A DNA stretch of 64,000 bases from Clostridiales bacterium (GCA_019420945.1 JAHZGF010000042.1:62001-126000), one strand, 5' to 3'; positions 50,520 to 59,513 are shown, counted from the first letter of the stretch. Numbers and translations are program-made. Notes: generated from the letters alone by a model not told the origin.

Positions 50520-51169
50520 CGGAGTATTATATTCCCACTGGTTCTTCGGAGACGGAGTTTGTGGAAAAGCGCTCCCGGTTCATCGGTCACGTCAAGCCGG
50601 TGGAGACCGAAGCGGAGGCCCGGGCCTTTGTGGAGGAGATGAAACGCCGCTACCACGACGCCCGGCATAACTGCTGGTGCTATCTGCTGCGGGAGGGGGG
50701 CATACTCCGCTACTCCGACGACGGAGAGCCCCAGGGTACTGCCGGCCAGCCCATGCTGGGAGTCTTTGAGAAGGAGGGGGTCACCAACCTGGTGTGTGTG
50801 GTGACCCGCTACTTCGGGGGCATCCTGCTGGGGGCCGGTGGCCTGGTCCGGGCCTACAGCCGCTCCGCCAAGGATGCCCTGGATGCGGCGGGGGTCAGCG
50901 TGGTGCGCCGGTGGGTGCGCCACCTGGTGCCCTGCTCTTACAGCCTCTTTGAGCGGCTGCGTCAGGAGACGGAGCGGTTCGGAGCGGTGATCCAGGATAC
51001 GGAGTACGGCGCCGACATCCTGCTTACCGTGCTGGTGCCTGAGGAGAAGTCGGAGGAGTATGCCGCCCATATGCTGGATTTCTCCGCCGGAACCGTGGAG
51101 ACCCTGGTGGACGGCGAGGTGTTTCAGCCGGTGCCCATCCGTCTGCCTTCGTCTGATAAAGAGACATAA
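50516..51169 (+). CDS. YigZ/IMPACT-family protein
   Basis: The 217-residue protein has the UPF0029 N-terminal domain. ETEFVEKRSRFIGHV, the core DARHNCWCYLL, RYSDDGEPQGTAGQPML and RYFGGILLGAGGLVRAYS are the family signature. A C-terminal DUF1949-type domain follows. Family members such as yeast YIH1/IMPACT bind translation-control factors, and the bacterial role is not established. Overlap with hflX in an ATGA suggests a shared link to ribosome function, which is an inference. Confidence 0.92.
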   Translation: MTEYYIPTGSSETEFVEKRSRFIGHVKPVETEAEARAFVEEMKRRYHDARHNCWCYLLREGGILRYSDDGEPQGTAGQPMLGVFEKEGVTNLVCVVTRYFGGILLGAGGLVRAYSRSAKDALDAAGVSVVRRWVRHLVPCSYSLFERLRQETERFGAVIQDTEYGADILLTVLVPEEKSEEYAAHMLDFSAGTVETLVDGEVFQPVPIRLPSSDKET

Positions 51170-51201
51170 AACATATTATTTCAACCGATTGAAGGAAAGA
51201 A

Positions 51202-51636
51202 GTGTTCCCCGTGATTCTGACGCCCTATGTCCACCGTATTCAATACTATGAGACCGATCAGATGGCCATTGTCCACCACTCTAATTACATCCGCTGGTTT
51301 GAGGAGGCCCGGGTGGACTGGTTTGAGCAGATGGGATTGCCCTTTGCCCAGATTGAGGCCATGGGGATTCAGATTCCGGTGGTGAGCTGTTCTGCCCGGT
51401 ATCATGTCTCCGCTAAATTCGGAGACACGGTGGCGATTTTCCTGGCCTGCCATACCTATAACGGCGTTCGACTGGCGGTGCGCTATGAGGTGCGCTCTCG
51501 GGCCACCGGGGCGCTGCTGGCCACCGGGGAGTCGGAGCACTGCTTTTTGGATCAGAAGGGCAGGGTGCTCAATCTGGCCCGTAAATTTCCTGAGGTGGAT
51601 GCCGTTTTTAAAACACCGTTTTCCTACCAGTCATGA
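51202..51636 (+). CDS. Acyl-CoA thioesterase (YbgC/4HBT hotdog family)
   Basis: This 144-residue hotdog-fold protein of the 4-hydroxybenzoyl-CoA thioesterase family has the catalytic-loop pattern YYETDQMAIVHHSNYIRWFEEAR, where the Asp and the YIRWFE stretch are the usual active-site features. The GTG start at 51202 follows AAGGA by about five bases; GTG 51211 is an alternative. YbgC relatives hydrolyse acyl-CoA and associate with envelope proteins in Gram-negatives; the physiological substrate here is unknown. It ends at a strong terminator. Confidence 0.9.
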   Translation: MFPVILTPYVHRIQYYETDQMAIVHHSNYIRWFEEARVDWFEQMGLPFAQIEAMGIQIPVVSCSARYHVSAKFGDTVAIFLACHTYNGVRLAVRYEVRSRATGALLATGESEHCFLDQKGRVLNLARKFPEVDAVFKTPFSYQS

Positions 51637-51643
51637 TTTCACG

Positions 51644-51675
51644 AAAGCGGAAGGCAATGTTTGCCTTCCGCTTTT
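51644..51675 (+). terminator. Terminator after the thioesterase gene
   Basis: AAAGCGGAAGGCAA / TTGCCTTCCGCTTTT, with a three-base loop. Confidence 0.85.
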
Positions 51676-51677
51676 GC

Positions 51678-51706
51678 TTGCGCTTAAGGCGTCGAAATGA
51701 TATGAT
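51678..51706 (+). promoter_or_regulatory. Promoter of the nhaC-like gene
   Basis: TTGCGC (51678-51683) starts just three bases after the preceding terminator, and TATGAT (51701-51706, with TGA before it) follows at 17 bp. Confidence 0.65.
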
Positions 51707-51787
51707 AGTGGTACTTATTTGCCGGAGAAAGAGAAAAAAGGGGCGAAGATCGGCCTCACAATAAGAAAAATGAGGGAGCGATAAACT

Positions 51788-53107
51788 ATGGAACAGAAAA
51801 AGGGCAGGGCCATTGCCCTGCTGCCCATCGGGGTATTTTTGGTGCTCTACCTGGGGTTGGGCATCGTCTTTGAATATGTGATGAAAATCGAGATGGGCTT
51901 TTACAATATCCCCATTGTGGTGGCCTTCCTGGCGGCCATTCTGGTGGGCTGCCTGCAAAACCGTTCGGTGAGCTTTGACGAGAAAATCAAGCTGATGGCC
52001 CAGGGCGTGGGGGACCCCACCATCTTGACCATGATCCTGATTTTCCTGGCCGCCGGTATTTTCGTAGGAGTGGTGGGCCGCAGCAGCGCCGAGAGCGTGG
52101 CTTACTTCATGCTGTCTATGCTGCCGGCCCGGCTTGCGGTGGCGGTGCTGTTTGTGGTGTCCTGCTTTGTCTCTACTGCGATGGGTACCTCCTGCGGTAC
52201 CATCGCCCTGATTGTCCCCATTGGCATTGCTGTCAGCGAGGCCTCCGGCTTCAGCCTGCCCCTGTGCATCGGCTCGGTGATGGGAGGGGCTATGTTCGGC
52301 GATAACCTGTCCTTCATCTCAGATACCACCATTGCCGCCTGCAATACCCAGGGCTGCGCCATGCGGGACAAATTCAAGGCCAACTTCTGGATCGCCCTGC
52401 CGGCGGCCATCGTTACCCTGATCATCATCATTGCCCTGTCCATGCAGGTGGAACTCAACGGATCTGTGTCCAATGACTATTCCCTGATCCAGCTGATTCC
52501 CTATCTGCTGGTATTGGTGGGCGGCATTGCGGGCATCAACGTCTTTGTGGTGCTGCTCATTGGCATTGTCTCCGGCTCCATCATTATGCTGGCCACCGGA
52601 GCCACCGCGCCGGTGGATCTGCTGAGCAATATGGGTACCGGCGCCTCCGGCATGTTTGAGACCATCATGGTGGCTATGCTGGTGGCGGCCATGTGCGGCC
52701 TGATCCGGGCCTACGGCGGCTTTGACGCCCTGCTGGCGGCCATCCATAAGGTGTTCAAGGGCAACCGAGGCGGTCAGCTGGGCATGGGGCTGCTGGTTGG
52801 AGCCATGGATATCGCCACCGCCAACAACACCGTGGCCATTGTCATGGCTGGCCCCATCGCCAAGCAAATGAGCGGGGAATACGGTATCTCCAGTCAGAAA
52901 GCCGCCTCCATTCTGGACACCTTCGGCTGTGTGTTCCAGGGGATTCTGCCCTACGGCGCCCAGATGCTTTATGCCCTCAGTGCCGCAGTGGTCATGGGCC
53001 ACACCGTCACCGCCTTCCAGGTGATTCCCTATCTGTTCTATCCCTACTGCCTGTTGGTCAGTTCGCTGTTCTTTATGTTCTTTGTGCCGGAGAAACGGCA
53101 GAAGTAA
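51788..53107 (+). CDS. NhaC-family Na+/H+ antiporter
   Basis: This polytopic membrane protein of 439 residues has about twelve helices. The NhaC family core GTSCGTIALIVPIGIAVSEASG and GGAMFGDNLSFISDTTIAACNTQGC (the second with charged Asp residues within the membrane) are clear. A second half includes NNTVAIVMAGPIAKQMSGEYGIS. Members exchange Na+ for H+ or, in some, malate/lactate. GAGGGAG lies seven bases before ATG 51788. It stands alone between two hairpins. Confidence 0.92.
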   Translation: MEQKKGRAIALLPIGVFLVLYLGLGIVFEYVMKIEMGFYNIPIVVAFLAAILVGCLQNRSVSFDEKIKLMAQGVGDPTILTMILIFLAAGIFVGVVGRSSAESVAYFMLSMLPARLAVAVLFVVSCFVSTAMGTSCGTIALIVPIGIAVSEASGFSLPLCIGSVMGGAMFGDNLSFISDTTIAACNTQGCAMRDKFKANFWIALPAAIVTLIIIIALSMQVELNGSVSNDYSLIQLIPYLLVLVGGIAGINVFVVLLIGIVSGSIIMLATGATAPVDLLSNMGTGASGMFETIMVAMLVAAMCGLIRAYGGFDALLAAIHKVFKGNRGGQLGMGLLVGAMDIATANNTVAIVMAGPIAKQMSGEYGISSQKAASILDTFGCVFQGILPYGAQMLYALSAAVVMGHTVTAFQVIPYLFYPYCLLVSSLFFMFFVPEKRQK

Positions 53108-53110
53108 AGC

Positions 53111-53147
53111 AAAAAACCTCCTCTGTCAAAACAGAGGAGGTTTTTTT
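53111..53147. terminator. Bidirectional terminator after nhaC
   Basis: AAAAAACCTCCTCTGT / ACAGAGGAGGTTTTTTT with a CAAA loop. Its last bases touch the stop of the convergent small gene. Confidence 0.92.
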
Positions 53148-53430
53148 ATCTATGTCCGGAGATGAGTTCCAGAAAGACGGGAATGCATAAGCCATCCAGT
53201 ACAAGGGGAATCAAAATCCAGATCCATCCCAGAGTGAGTAGGCCTGTCAATTTAAAGATGACGAAACTGATGGAACTCCCCATGGGGACAAAAAATCCTG
53301 CCACACAGCAGACAATGACCCAGCCAACGCCGGCCGACAACACACCGGTGGTTTTTGCAACAATGGTGATGACAATTTTTGCGACGCTTGCCAGGGTCAT
53401 AAACAGGTCAGATACGAAATTGTCCTTCAA
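53146..53430 (-). CDS. Small membrane protein (94 aa), function unknown
   Basis: This 94-residue protein has three hydrophobic segments (about 7-32, 34-57 and 62-88). They include VGWVIVCCVAGFFVPMGSSISF and LTLGWIWILIPLVLDGLCIPVFLELI. The start is TTG 53430, with AGGAG ten bases upstream; no ATG is available. The stop overlaps the tail of the nhaC terminator. I recognise no family. The hydrophobic pattern and ribosome binding site support a real gene. Confidence 0.6.
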   Translation of the reverse strand: MKDNFVSDLFMTLASVAKIVITIVAKTTGVLSAGVGWVIVCCVAGFFVPMGSSISFVIFKLTGLLTLGWIWILIPLVLDGLCIPVFLELISGHR

Positions 53431-53478
53431 ATTCGCTCGCTCCTATCCAGTACTTAATGTACAGATTGTTTTAAGAGG

Positions 53479-53525
53479 AAAAGGCCCTGCCCCAAGCCGG
53501 ATGTCGGCTGGAGCGGGGCCTTTTT
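53479..53525 (-). terminator. Terminator after the mrp gene
   Basis: AAAAGGCCC...GGGGCCTTTTT has an inner AGCCG/CGGCT stem. The minus-strand tail is TTTTCC. It lies 12 bases after the mrp stop. Confidence 0.8.
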
Positions 53526-53536
53526 GAGAAATTGGA

Positions 53537-54409
53537 TCAGCCCATCAGAGCGGTGATCATCTTGCAGGTGTCCGCCAGATAATCCTGCTCAAAGGCCTCC
53601 AGCCGGCCCTCGTCGCAGGCCTGAGCCAGCTCCGGATCAATGGGCAGCTGGGCCAGCAGGGAGATACCGTTCTGCTCAGCGGTCTCGGCGGCATGGCTCT
53701 GGCCGAAGATGTTCAGCCGTTTGCCGCAGTCGGGGCAGGTGTAGTAGCTGAAGTTCTCCACCAGACCCAATACGGGGATGTTCATCATCTGGGCCATCTT
53801 CACCGCCTTGGTGACGATCATGCTGACCAGATCCTGGGGAGAGGTGACCACCACAATGCCGTCCACCGGCAGAGTCTGGAACACAGTCAGGGGCACGTCG
53901 CCGGTTCCGGGAGGCATGTCCACAAACAGATAGTCCAGCTCGCCCCAGCACACATCGGTCCAGAACTGCTTGACCACCCCGGCGATGACAGGACCGCGCC
54001 AGATTACGGGGTCAGTCTCATTCTCAGTGAGCAGGTTCAGGCTCATAACGGCAATGCCGGTGCCGGTGATGGCGGGCAGGATGCCCTGCTCGCTGCCCAC
54101 AGCCCGCTCATGAACGCCAAAGGCCTTGGGGATGGAGGGGCCGGTGATATCGGCATCCAGAATGCCCACCCGGTAACCCATCCGGGCCATGGTCACCGCC
54201 AGCTGGGAGGTGACCATGCTCTTGCCCACGCCGCCCTTGCCGCTGACCACGCCGATGACATGGCGGATCACGGAATGGGGGTTGCAGGGCTCGTGCAGAT
54301 CCTGGGGCTGGCCACAGCTGTGGCCACAGGAAGAGCAGTCATGGGTGCACTCGGAGGAGCCCTCCTCGCCGCAGCCCGCGCAGCTCTGATCTTGGTATTC
54401 TTCGCTCAT
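53537..54409 (-). CDS. Mrp/NBP35-family iron-sulfur carrier ATPase
   Basis: This P-loop ATPase of the Mrp/NBP35 (ApbC) family delivers Fe-S clusters to apoproteins. The 290-residue protein has the deviant Walker A SGKGGVGKS (about 55-63), MPPGTGD and the bridging-cluster motif CPDC. Its N-terminal 45 residues hold eight cysteines (CAGC, CTHDCSSCGHSC, PC) in an NBP35-like extension that could bind a second cluster. ATG 54409 has AAGGAG ten bases upstream. It is probably the last gene of a DUF3658-hemZ-kinase-mrp transcript. Confidence 0.93.
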   Translation of the reverse strand: MSEEYQDQSCAGCGEEGSSECTHDCSSCGHSCGQPQDLHEPCNPHSVIRHVIGVVSGKGGVGKSMVTSQLAVTMARMGYRVGILDADITGPSIPKAFGVHERAVGSEQGILPAITGTGIAVMSLNLLTENETDPVIWRGPVIAGVVKQFWTDVCWGELDYLFVDMPPGTGDVPLTVFQTLPVDGIVVVTSPQDLVSMIVTKAVKMAQMMNIPVLGLVENFSYYTCPDCGKRLNIFGQSHAAETAEQNGISLLAQLPIDPELAQACDEGRLEAFEQDYLADTCKMITALMG

Positions 54410-54465
54410 AATGTGATTCTCCTTTTATCCTGTCCCGCCGGCAAGCCGGACGGGGCATTTTTAAC

Positions 54466-55401
54466 TTAGTAATGGTAGCTTCCGCCGCCAATGAACTCCC
54501 GAATCAGGGAGTCGGGATGCACCAGATCCGGATTCACCGGCTCCAGCTCCTGGAAGGCTTCGATCATCTCCAGCAGCTCCTTGCGCCGGGGATTTTCCGC
54601 CGGTACCGCCTCAAAGAGGGGGAGGGCGTAGTGTCGCATAACGGACACCTCATAGGGCAGGGAGGAGTCCAGGATAATGTTGGCCCGGTGCTTAAAGGGG
54701 GAGATGTAGAGTTTTTCGCCCCGGCGCACGTTGGCCCACTGGGCCAGGGTGGTGAGAATGTCGCTGCCCCGGAAATTGAGATCCCGGACCGCCCGACGGG
54801 TCAGCCGCATCCAAGTGCCCTTGAACACCAGCCGTTCCCCATCCATGATGTTGCTCCGGGCGGAGATGTAGATCTTGGTGGCCTCCGGATGGCGGCCCGC
54901 TACATCGTCGTTCAGGGCGTGGATGCCCTCAAAGACGGCCACTTCGTTTTCCTTCAGATGCAGTCGGGTGCACCGGCTGGTGTCCCGCATCTGGCGGCAG
55001 AAGTCGTAGTGGGGAATGCGGATTTCTTTCCCGGCGGCCAGGGCGTTAAAATGCTCGTTTAACAGCTCCATATCCATGCACAGAGGGGACTCAAAGTCGT
55101 AGCTGCCGTCCTTGGTCCGGGGAGTGGAGTCCGGAGAGACGGTCTGAAAATAATTGTCCATGGAGATGGTCTGGGTGATGACACCCCGACGCTCCAGGGC
55201 CTCGTCAATCTTCATGGCGGTGGTGGTCTTACCGGAGCCCGAGGGGCCGCTGAGCAGCACCAGAGGGCTGTTGGGCAGATTTTGGATGATCTGCTCCGCA
55301 GCGGCATCTATTTTGCGCTGGTATTCCGCATCACATTCCTCCAGAAAGCCCTTGGGATCGGAACGGATGGCGTCGTTGATGCTCTTAAGTTGATAAGCCA
55401 T
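54466..55401 (-). CDS. Uridine kinase-like nucleoside kinase
   Basis: The 311-residue P-loop protein belongs to the phosphoribulokinase/uridine kinase family: Walker A GPSGSGKT (52-59), SMDNYFQT, the FESPLCMDMELLNEH substrate segment, VFEGIHALND and YISARSN. The C-terminal region (about 215-311) is longer than in Udk and ends in EFIGGGSYHY. Relatives phosphorylate uridine or cytidine with ATP; the exact substrate is not fixed by sequence. ATG 55401 starts 15 bases after hemZ and shares its transcript. Confidence 0.88.
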   Translation of the reverse strand: MAYQLKSINDAIRSDPKGFLEECDAEYQRKIDAAAEQIIQNLPNSPLVLLSGPSGSGKTTTAMKIDEALERRGVITQTISMDNYFQTVSPDSTPRTKDGSYDFESPLCMDMELLNEHFNALAAGKEIRIPHYDFCRQMRDTSRCTRLHLKENEVAVFEGIHALNDDVAGRHPEATKIYISARSNIMDGERLVFKGTWMRLTRRAVRDLNFRGSDILTTLAQWANVRRGEKLYISPFKHRANIILDSSLPYEVSVMRHYALPLFEAVPAENPRRKELLEMIEAFQELEPVNPDLVHPDSLIREFIGGGSYHY

Positions 55402-55416
55402 AAAAATACTCCTCTC

Positions 55417-56889
55417 TTACAGGGAGCGCTGGAAGGGGATCAGCTCCGCCTTAGCCTGGCAGAGTTCCTCAATCCGCTCCAGATATTGCTGGGGATATTT
55501 GGGGTTGGTAATTCGGACAATTTTGCCTGTGGCCGGATTGGTCAGCTTGGTGGAGCCTCCGGCCCCCAGGGCCAGAATGGAGTGGAGCTCCTCCATGATG
55601 CAGATGTTGTAGAGTCCCTCGGTACCCGGCTTGCACCAGCCGATATTCTCCAAAGCCCCGGACATGTACTTCTGGCGGTAGAGGTAGTAGGGAATCTGGC
55701 CCTGTTGCCGTAGAGCCTGCCAGGCGTAATCCAGCATGGCGGAGGTCTCCTCCCCGGAGGGGAGGCCCTGTCGCTCCATCATGAGCCGGGCGCCTTTTTT
55801 CAGGGCCAGGGTGTGGACCGTCACATTTTCCGGCGCCAGCTTTAAAACTTCGTCCAAAGTGTAACGGAATCCCTCCACCGTGTCCCGGGGCAGGCCGGCG
55901 ATGAGATCCATATTGACGATGGGAATGCCGCTTTTGCGCACCATGTCATAGGCCTTTAAAATGTCCGCCGCCGTGTGGGAGCGGCCCATGGCCTGTAAAA
56001 CTTCATCCCGCATACTCTGGGGGTTTACCGATACCCGATCCACCTCCAGGTCATGGAGCACCGACATCTTATCCGCGGTAATGGTGTCGGGCCGTCCCGC
56101 CTCCACGGTGAATTCCACCAGCCGGGACAGATCCAGCTTTTGACGCAGATGGGAGATCAGATGCTCCAACTGCCCGGCGGACAGTGTGGTGGGGGTGCCG
56201 CCCCCAATGTAGATGGTGCGGACTCGGGCTCCAGCCTGGGGCAGGTATTCCGCCACCGCGTCAATCTCCCGGTCCAGGGCCTCCAGATAGGGCTCCACCA
56301 GTTTCAGACTGCGCTGGACGTCGGTGGAGACGAAGCTGCAGTAGGCGCACCGGGTGGGGCAGAAGGGGATGCCCACATAGAGGGAGATATCGTTCTTTTC
56401 CAGCTTGGCCTCCGCCTGGATGCTGGCCCGGGCGGCCTCCAGGGCCAGTTCGGTGCGCTCCGGAGAGACAAAGAATTCCTCACGAAACAGCCGCCGGACC
56501 TCCGACTCGGAGCCGGACTCCTTCAGGGCCTTGCTGGCCAGCTTGGCGGGGCGGATACCGGTGAGGGCCCCCCAGGGGGGCGTGATGCCGGTGCAGGCCA
56601 CCGCTGCCTTGTAAAAGGACTGTTTTATGATACGCTGCAGCAGCCTGTCCCGGGTCAACTGGTCGGTGAGTTCGCTGGCCTTCACCCGGGAGATCCCTAG
56701 GGCGGTGCGGCCCTGCCATTGGAGCCGGGTTTGAGCGGTGGCCCAGACCTGAGAAACTGATAGGGAGGAGACGGCTTGATTTGCCTCCTCCGGGGCCACT
56801 CCATAGTCGGGTTTTTCCCCGGGAAACAGGATCAGCATGATCTGCTCCACGGCGTATTTATAGTCATGATGATTGAGCTTGAGATACAT
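55417..56889 (-). CDS. hemZ: Oxygen-independent coproporphyrinogen III dehydrogenase HemZ
   Basis: This radical SAM enzyme of the HemN/HemZ group acts in heme biosynthesis or related radical chemistry. The 490-residue protein has an N-terminal HemZ-specific domain of about 170 residues, then FCPTRCAYCSF (4Fe-4S, CxxxCxxC), GGGTPTTLSA and a C-terminal domain (QKYMSGALENIGWCKPG). This length and the N-terminal part separate HemZ from HemN. GGAGG lies six bases before ATG 56889. It lies 17 bases after the DUF3658 gene. Other heme genes are not in the window, so its pathway role is uncertain. Confidence 0.93.
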   Translation of the reverse strand: MYLKLNHHDYKYAVEQIMLILFPGEKPDYGVAPEEANQAVSSLSVSQVWATAQTRLQWQGRTALGISRVKASELTDQLTRDRLLQRIIKQSFYKAAVACTGITPPWGALTGIRPAKLASKALKESGSESEVRRLFREEFFVSPERTELALEAARASIQAEAKLEKNDISLYVGIPFCPTRCAYCSFVSTDVQRSLKLVEPYLEALDREIDAVAEYLPQAGARVRTIYIGGGTPTTLSAGQLEHLISHLRQKLDLSRLVEFTVEAGRPDTITADKMSVLHDLEVDRVSVNPQSMRDEVLQAMGRSHTAADILKAYDMVRKSGIPIVNMDLIAGLPRDTVEGFRYTLDEVLKLAPENVTVHTLALKKGARLMMERQGLPSGEETSAMLDYAWQALRQQGQIPYYLYRQKYMSGALENIGWCKPGTEGLYNICIMEELHSILALGAGGSTKLTNPATGKIVRITNPKYPQQYLERIEELCQAKAELIPFQRSL

Positions 56890-56906
56890 GGATGCCTCCG
56901 GATGAT

Positions 56907-57872
56907 TTAGCAGAGAAACTGCTGCGTTTTGCGCATTCTGCGCCAGTAACGGGCCCCGTCGGCGGGGGGCTCCGTGAGAAATTCCAGTTCCCCGGCCTGG
57001 GCTATGGCCTCGATCCGACCTGCCAGAAAACCGTCACTTACCCCAGGCAGCTGGCTCAATACCCGCCCCAGCACCTGGACCTCGTCAAACTCCTCCGGCT
57101 GTCGGGCAATTTCCCGGTGCAGGAAGCAGTCATAAAAATCTGCCGGTACACTGGTCAGTCTGCCGTTGAGACAGGCTCGCAGCGGGGCGTTCTCCCGCTG
57201 GAGATTTTCCCAGATCAGACGGCAGCCATGGCGGGTTTCCGGAGAAACCGGTTGGGCCAGGTCCAGAAAACGGCCCCACTGGCCGGGATCCACTTCCCCC
57301 CAGCCCCGCCAGGACACCATGGTTCCATCTTCCCGGGAGATAAATGGAGGCAGCTTAATGACCTCCACCGGGCCTTGAGCTTCGGCTTCCTCCAGCCGGG
57401 CCATGAGCCAGTAAAAGCCGCAGAGATCATCGGGGGTGTCGCTGTACCAGATCCGGAGCAGTTCCCCCTGTCGGGAGGCCGCAAAAATCCGGCCCAGGGC
57501 CTGCTGGGCCTGATCTTGAAGCTTTGCGCAGTCCTGCTCCATGTCGCCCACTACAAAGCTGTACAGTTTCTGCAGTTCCGCCTGGCGCTTGGGACCGGGC
57601 ACATCCTCAGAGATGTCTCCAACGCTTAGACTCAGGGCAAAACCCAGCACGTCCCCGGGATTGCCTCCCAGTGGGATCGCCTGCTCCCAGGCCCGGCGTT
57701 CCTGTTCCTCTGCCTGGCGCTGGGCCTGGGCAATCTCTTCCGGGGTGGGTTCGGTGCCATCGTCATGGGAGACAACCACCCCGATGCAGCCCCGCTGATA
57801 TTCGCCCTGACCAAAGTGCTGGGCATATTTGAGGGTGCCGCAGGCGCTGTCACTGAATACGATCTCAAGCAT
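56907..57872 (-). CDS. DUF1835/DUF3658 domain protein
   Basis: The 321-residue cytoplasmic protein has an N-terminal DUF1835 domain (MLEIVFSDSACGTLKYAQ) and a C-terminal DUF3658 domain (WENLQRENAPLRACLNGRLTSVPADFYDCFL). A Glu/Gln-rich helical segment lies between (EEIAQAQRQAEEQERRAWEQ). The pair of domains is common in Firmicutes and has no assigned function. GGAG precedes ATG 57872. It heads the run toward hemZ and diverges from the EamA gene at 58 kb, with only about 90 bases between. Confidence 0.85.
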   Translation of the reverse strand: MLEIVFSDSACGTLKYAQHFGQGEYQRGCIGVVVSHDDGTEPTPEEIAQAQRQAEEQERRAWEQAIPLGGNPGDVLGFALSLSVGDISEDVPGPKRQAELQKLYSFVVGDMEQDCAKLQDQAQQALGRIFAASRQGELLRIWYSDTPDDLCGFYWLMARLEEAEAQGPVEVIKLPPFISREDGTMVSWRGWGEVDPGQWGRFLDLAQPVSPETRHGCRLIWENLQRENAPLRACLNGRLTSVPADFYDCFLHREIARQPEEFDEVQVLGRVLSQLPGVSDGFLAGRIEAIAQAGELEFLTEPPADGARYWRRMRKTQQFLC

Positions 57873-57911
57873 GATTTTCTCCTTTTGCGCTGTAAAGAGA
57901 TAAATTATTCC

Positions 57912-57940
57912 TTGCGCCCGCCGAGGTGGGGTGCTATCAT
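57912..57940 (+). promoter_or_regulatory. Promoter of the second EamA transporter gene
   Basis: TTGCGC (57912-57917) and TATCAT (57935-57940) are spaced 17 bp apart. Confidence 0.65.
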
Positions 57941-58021
57941 AATATCTGTTGAATCCACCGTTGGGTGGTTTTATTTGCGTATCATGGGAAGTTGCCGTGT
58001 ATGGAGAAGGGAAGAGTAGAG

Positions 58022-58915
58022 TTGGAACAGAAGAAAGCCACCGCTAATGTACTCCTGGCCGGGGTGCTCTGGGGAATCATCAGTATTTTTGTCCGGGGGC
58101 TGTCCGCCGCCGGCTTGAACTCCTTGCAGATCACCGAGGTGCGGATGATCGTGGGAGCCCTGGGGATGGCCCTGGTGCTGCTGATTCGGGCACCGGAAAA
58201 GTTCAAAATCCACCCCAAAGACCTCTGGATGTTCTTTGGCACCGGGGTGGTCAGTGTGGTGTTCTTCAACGTGTGTTATTTCACCGCCATGCAGCGCAGC
58301 GAGGTCTCCATTGCCGTAGTGCTGCTCTACACCTCGCCGGTGTTCGTCATGCTGATGAGCGCCCTCTTCTTCCGGGAAAAAATCACGCCCCTGAAGCTGC
58401 TGGCTTTGGCCATGACCATGGCGGGCAGCGTCTGCGTGGCGGGGCTGGTAGGGGGCAGCTACCACCTGTCCTGGCTGGTGCTGCTGCTGGGGCTGGGTTC
58501 CGGCTTCTTCTATGCCACCTATTCCATCTTCGGCCAGGTGGCTCTGAAGAAGTACGATACCATGACCGTCACCTTCTATACCTTCCTGGTGGCGGCCCTC
58601 TGCGCCCTGCCCTTCAGCGGCATCGGCGCCATTGTGACCACTGCCGCCGCAAGCCCGCTGAATCTGGGCTGCTGCCTGGGTATCGGGGTGTTCTGCACCA
58701 TCCTGCCCTACCTGTTCTACTCCAGCGGCCTGGGCCATATGGAGGCCAGCCGGGCGGCCATCCTGGCCACAGTGGAGCCCCTGGTGGGGGCACTGCTGGG
58801 GATGATCGCCTACCGGGAGACGGTGAGCGGGGTTAAATTACTGGGCATCGCTCTGATCTTCGGGGCGGTGGTGGTGCTGAACCTGAAACCTCGGCGGCTT
58901 AAAGCCGTTGCATGA
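58022..58915 (+). CDS. EamA/DMT-superfamily transporter
   Basis: This membrane transporter of about 297 residues has ten helices in two EamA repeats. ANVLLAGVLWGIISIFVRGL opens the first, GSGFFYATYSIFGQVALKKY the second, and YSSGLGHMEASRAAILATVEPLVGALLGMI is the C-terminal family pattern. TTG 58022 has AAGGGA eight bases upstream and begins MEQKKA; ATG 58001, seven codons earlier, is also possible. It has its own promoter. Its 3' end overlaps that of the convergent MBL gene by 17 bases, with no terminator between. Substrate is unknown. Confidence 0.88.
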   Translation: MEQKKATANVLLAGVLWGIISIFVRGLSAAGLNSLQITEVRMIVGALGMALVLLIRAPEKFKIHPKDLWMFFGTGVVSVVFFNVCYFTAMQRSEVSIAVVLLYTSPVFVMLMSALFFREKITPLKLLALAMTMAGSVCVAGLVGGSYHLSWLVLLLGLGSGFFYATYSIFGQVALKKYDTMTVTFYTFLVAALCALPFSGIGAIVTTAAASPLNLGCCLGIGVFCTILPYLFYSSGLGHMEASRAAILATVEPLVGALLGMIAYRETVSGVKLLGIALIFGAVVVLNLKPRRLKAVA

Positions 58916-59513
58916 AGGGGTTGTACTTCCGCTCGTAGTCCAGGGTAGTGGAGCTCTCGTGGCCGGGATAGACCCGGTAATCTCCCGGCAGATCCGCCAG
59001 CCGTTTCAGAGAGCGCTGCATGTCCCCAAAACTGCCGCCGGGGAAATCCGTGCGGCCACAGGAGCCGCAGAACAGGGTGTCTCCGGTGAGGAGCACATCC
59101 TCCACCCGGAGGGTGACGGAGCCCGGGGTGTGGCCCGGAGTCCGCAAAACGTCGATCTTCAGATTGCCCAGCTCCACGGTGTCGCCTTCGTCATAAAAGC
59201 GCACCGAGGCAACCTCGCCCATGGAGTAGCCGAACTGGCCCCCGTCCCGGGCCTCGGGATAATCTGCCTCGGTAATGTAGACCGGCAGGTCGGGGTGGGC
59301 AGCCAGAATGTCCTGCACCCCCAACACATGGTCAAAGTGGCCGTGGGTGAGCAGAATCATTTTCACGTCCAGATTGTCCTGCTTGATCTTGGCCAGGATC
59401 TGGTCGGCGCTTCCGCCGGGGTCCACAATGGCGGCGGCGTTGCCGGCAGTCTCGTCGTAAAGTAAATAGCAGTTGGTGCCGATGAGTCCAACGGCCAGGG
59501 AATCCAATTTCAT
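58899..59513 (-). CDS. Metallo-beta-lactamase-fold hydrolase (glyoxalase II-like)
   Basis: The 204-residue hydrolase has the metal motif THGHFDH (about residues 56-62), then RTPGHTPGS and GDTLFCGSCGRTD, and the C-terminal YPGHESSTT. These are the YqgX/GloB-like group signatures. Members hydrolyse thioesters such as S-lactoylglutathione analogues, but substrates in Gram-positives are unclear. It lies 53 bases after dtd and probably ends the recJ-relA-dtd transcript. Its end overlaps the convergent EamA gene. Confidence 0.9.
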   Translation of the reverse strand: MKLDSLAVGLIGTNCYLLYDETAGNAAAIVDPGGSADQILAKIKQDNLDVKMILLTHGHFDHVLGVQDILAAHPDLPVYITEADYPEARDGGQFGYSMGEVASVRFYDEGDTVELGNLKIDVLRTPGHTPGSVTLRVEDVLLTGDTLFCGSCGRTDFPGGSFGDMQRSLKRLADLPGDYRVYPGHESSTTLDYERKYNPFMQRL

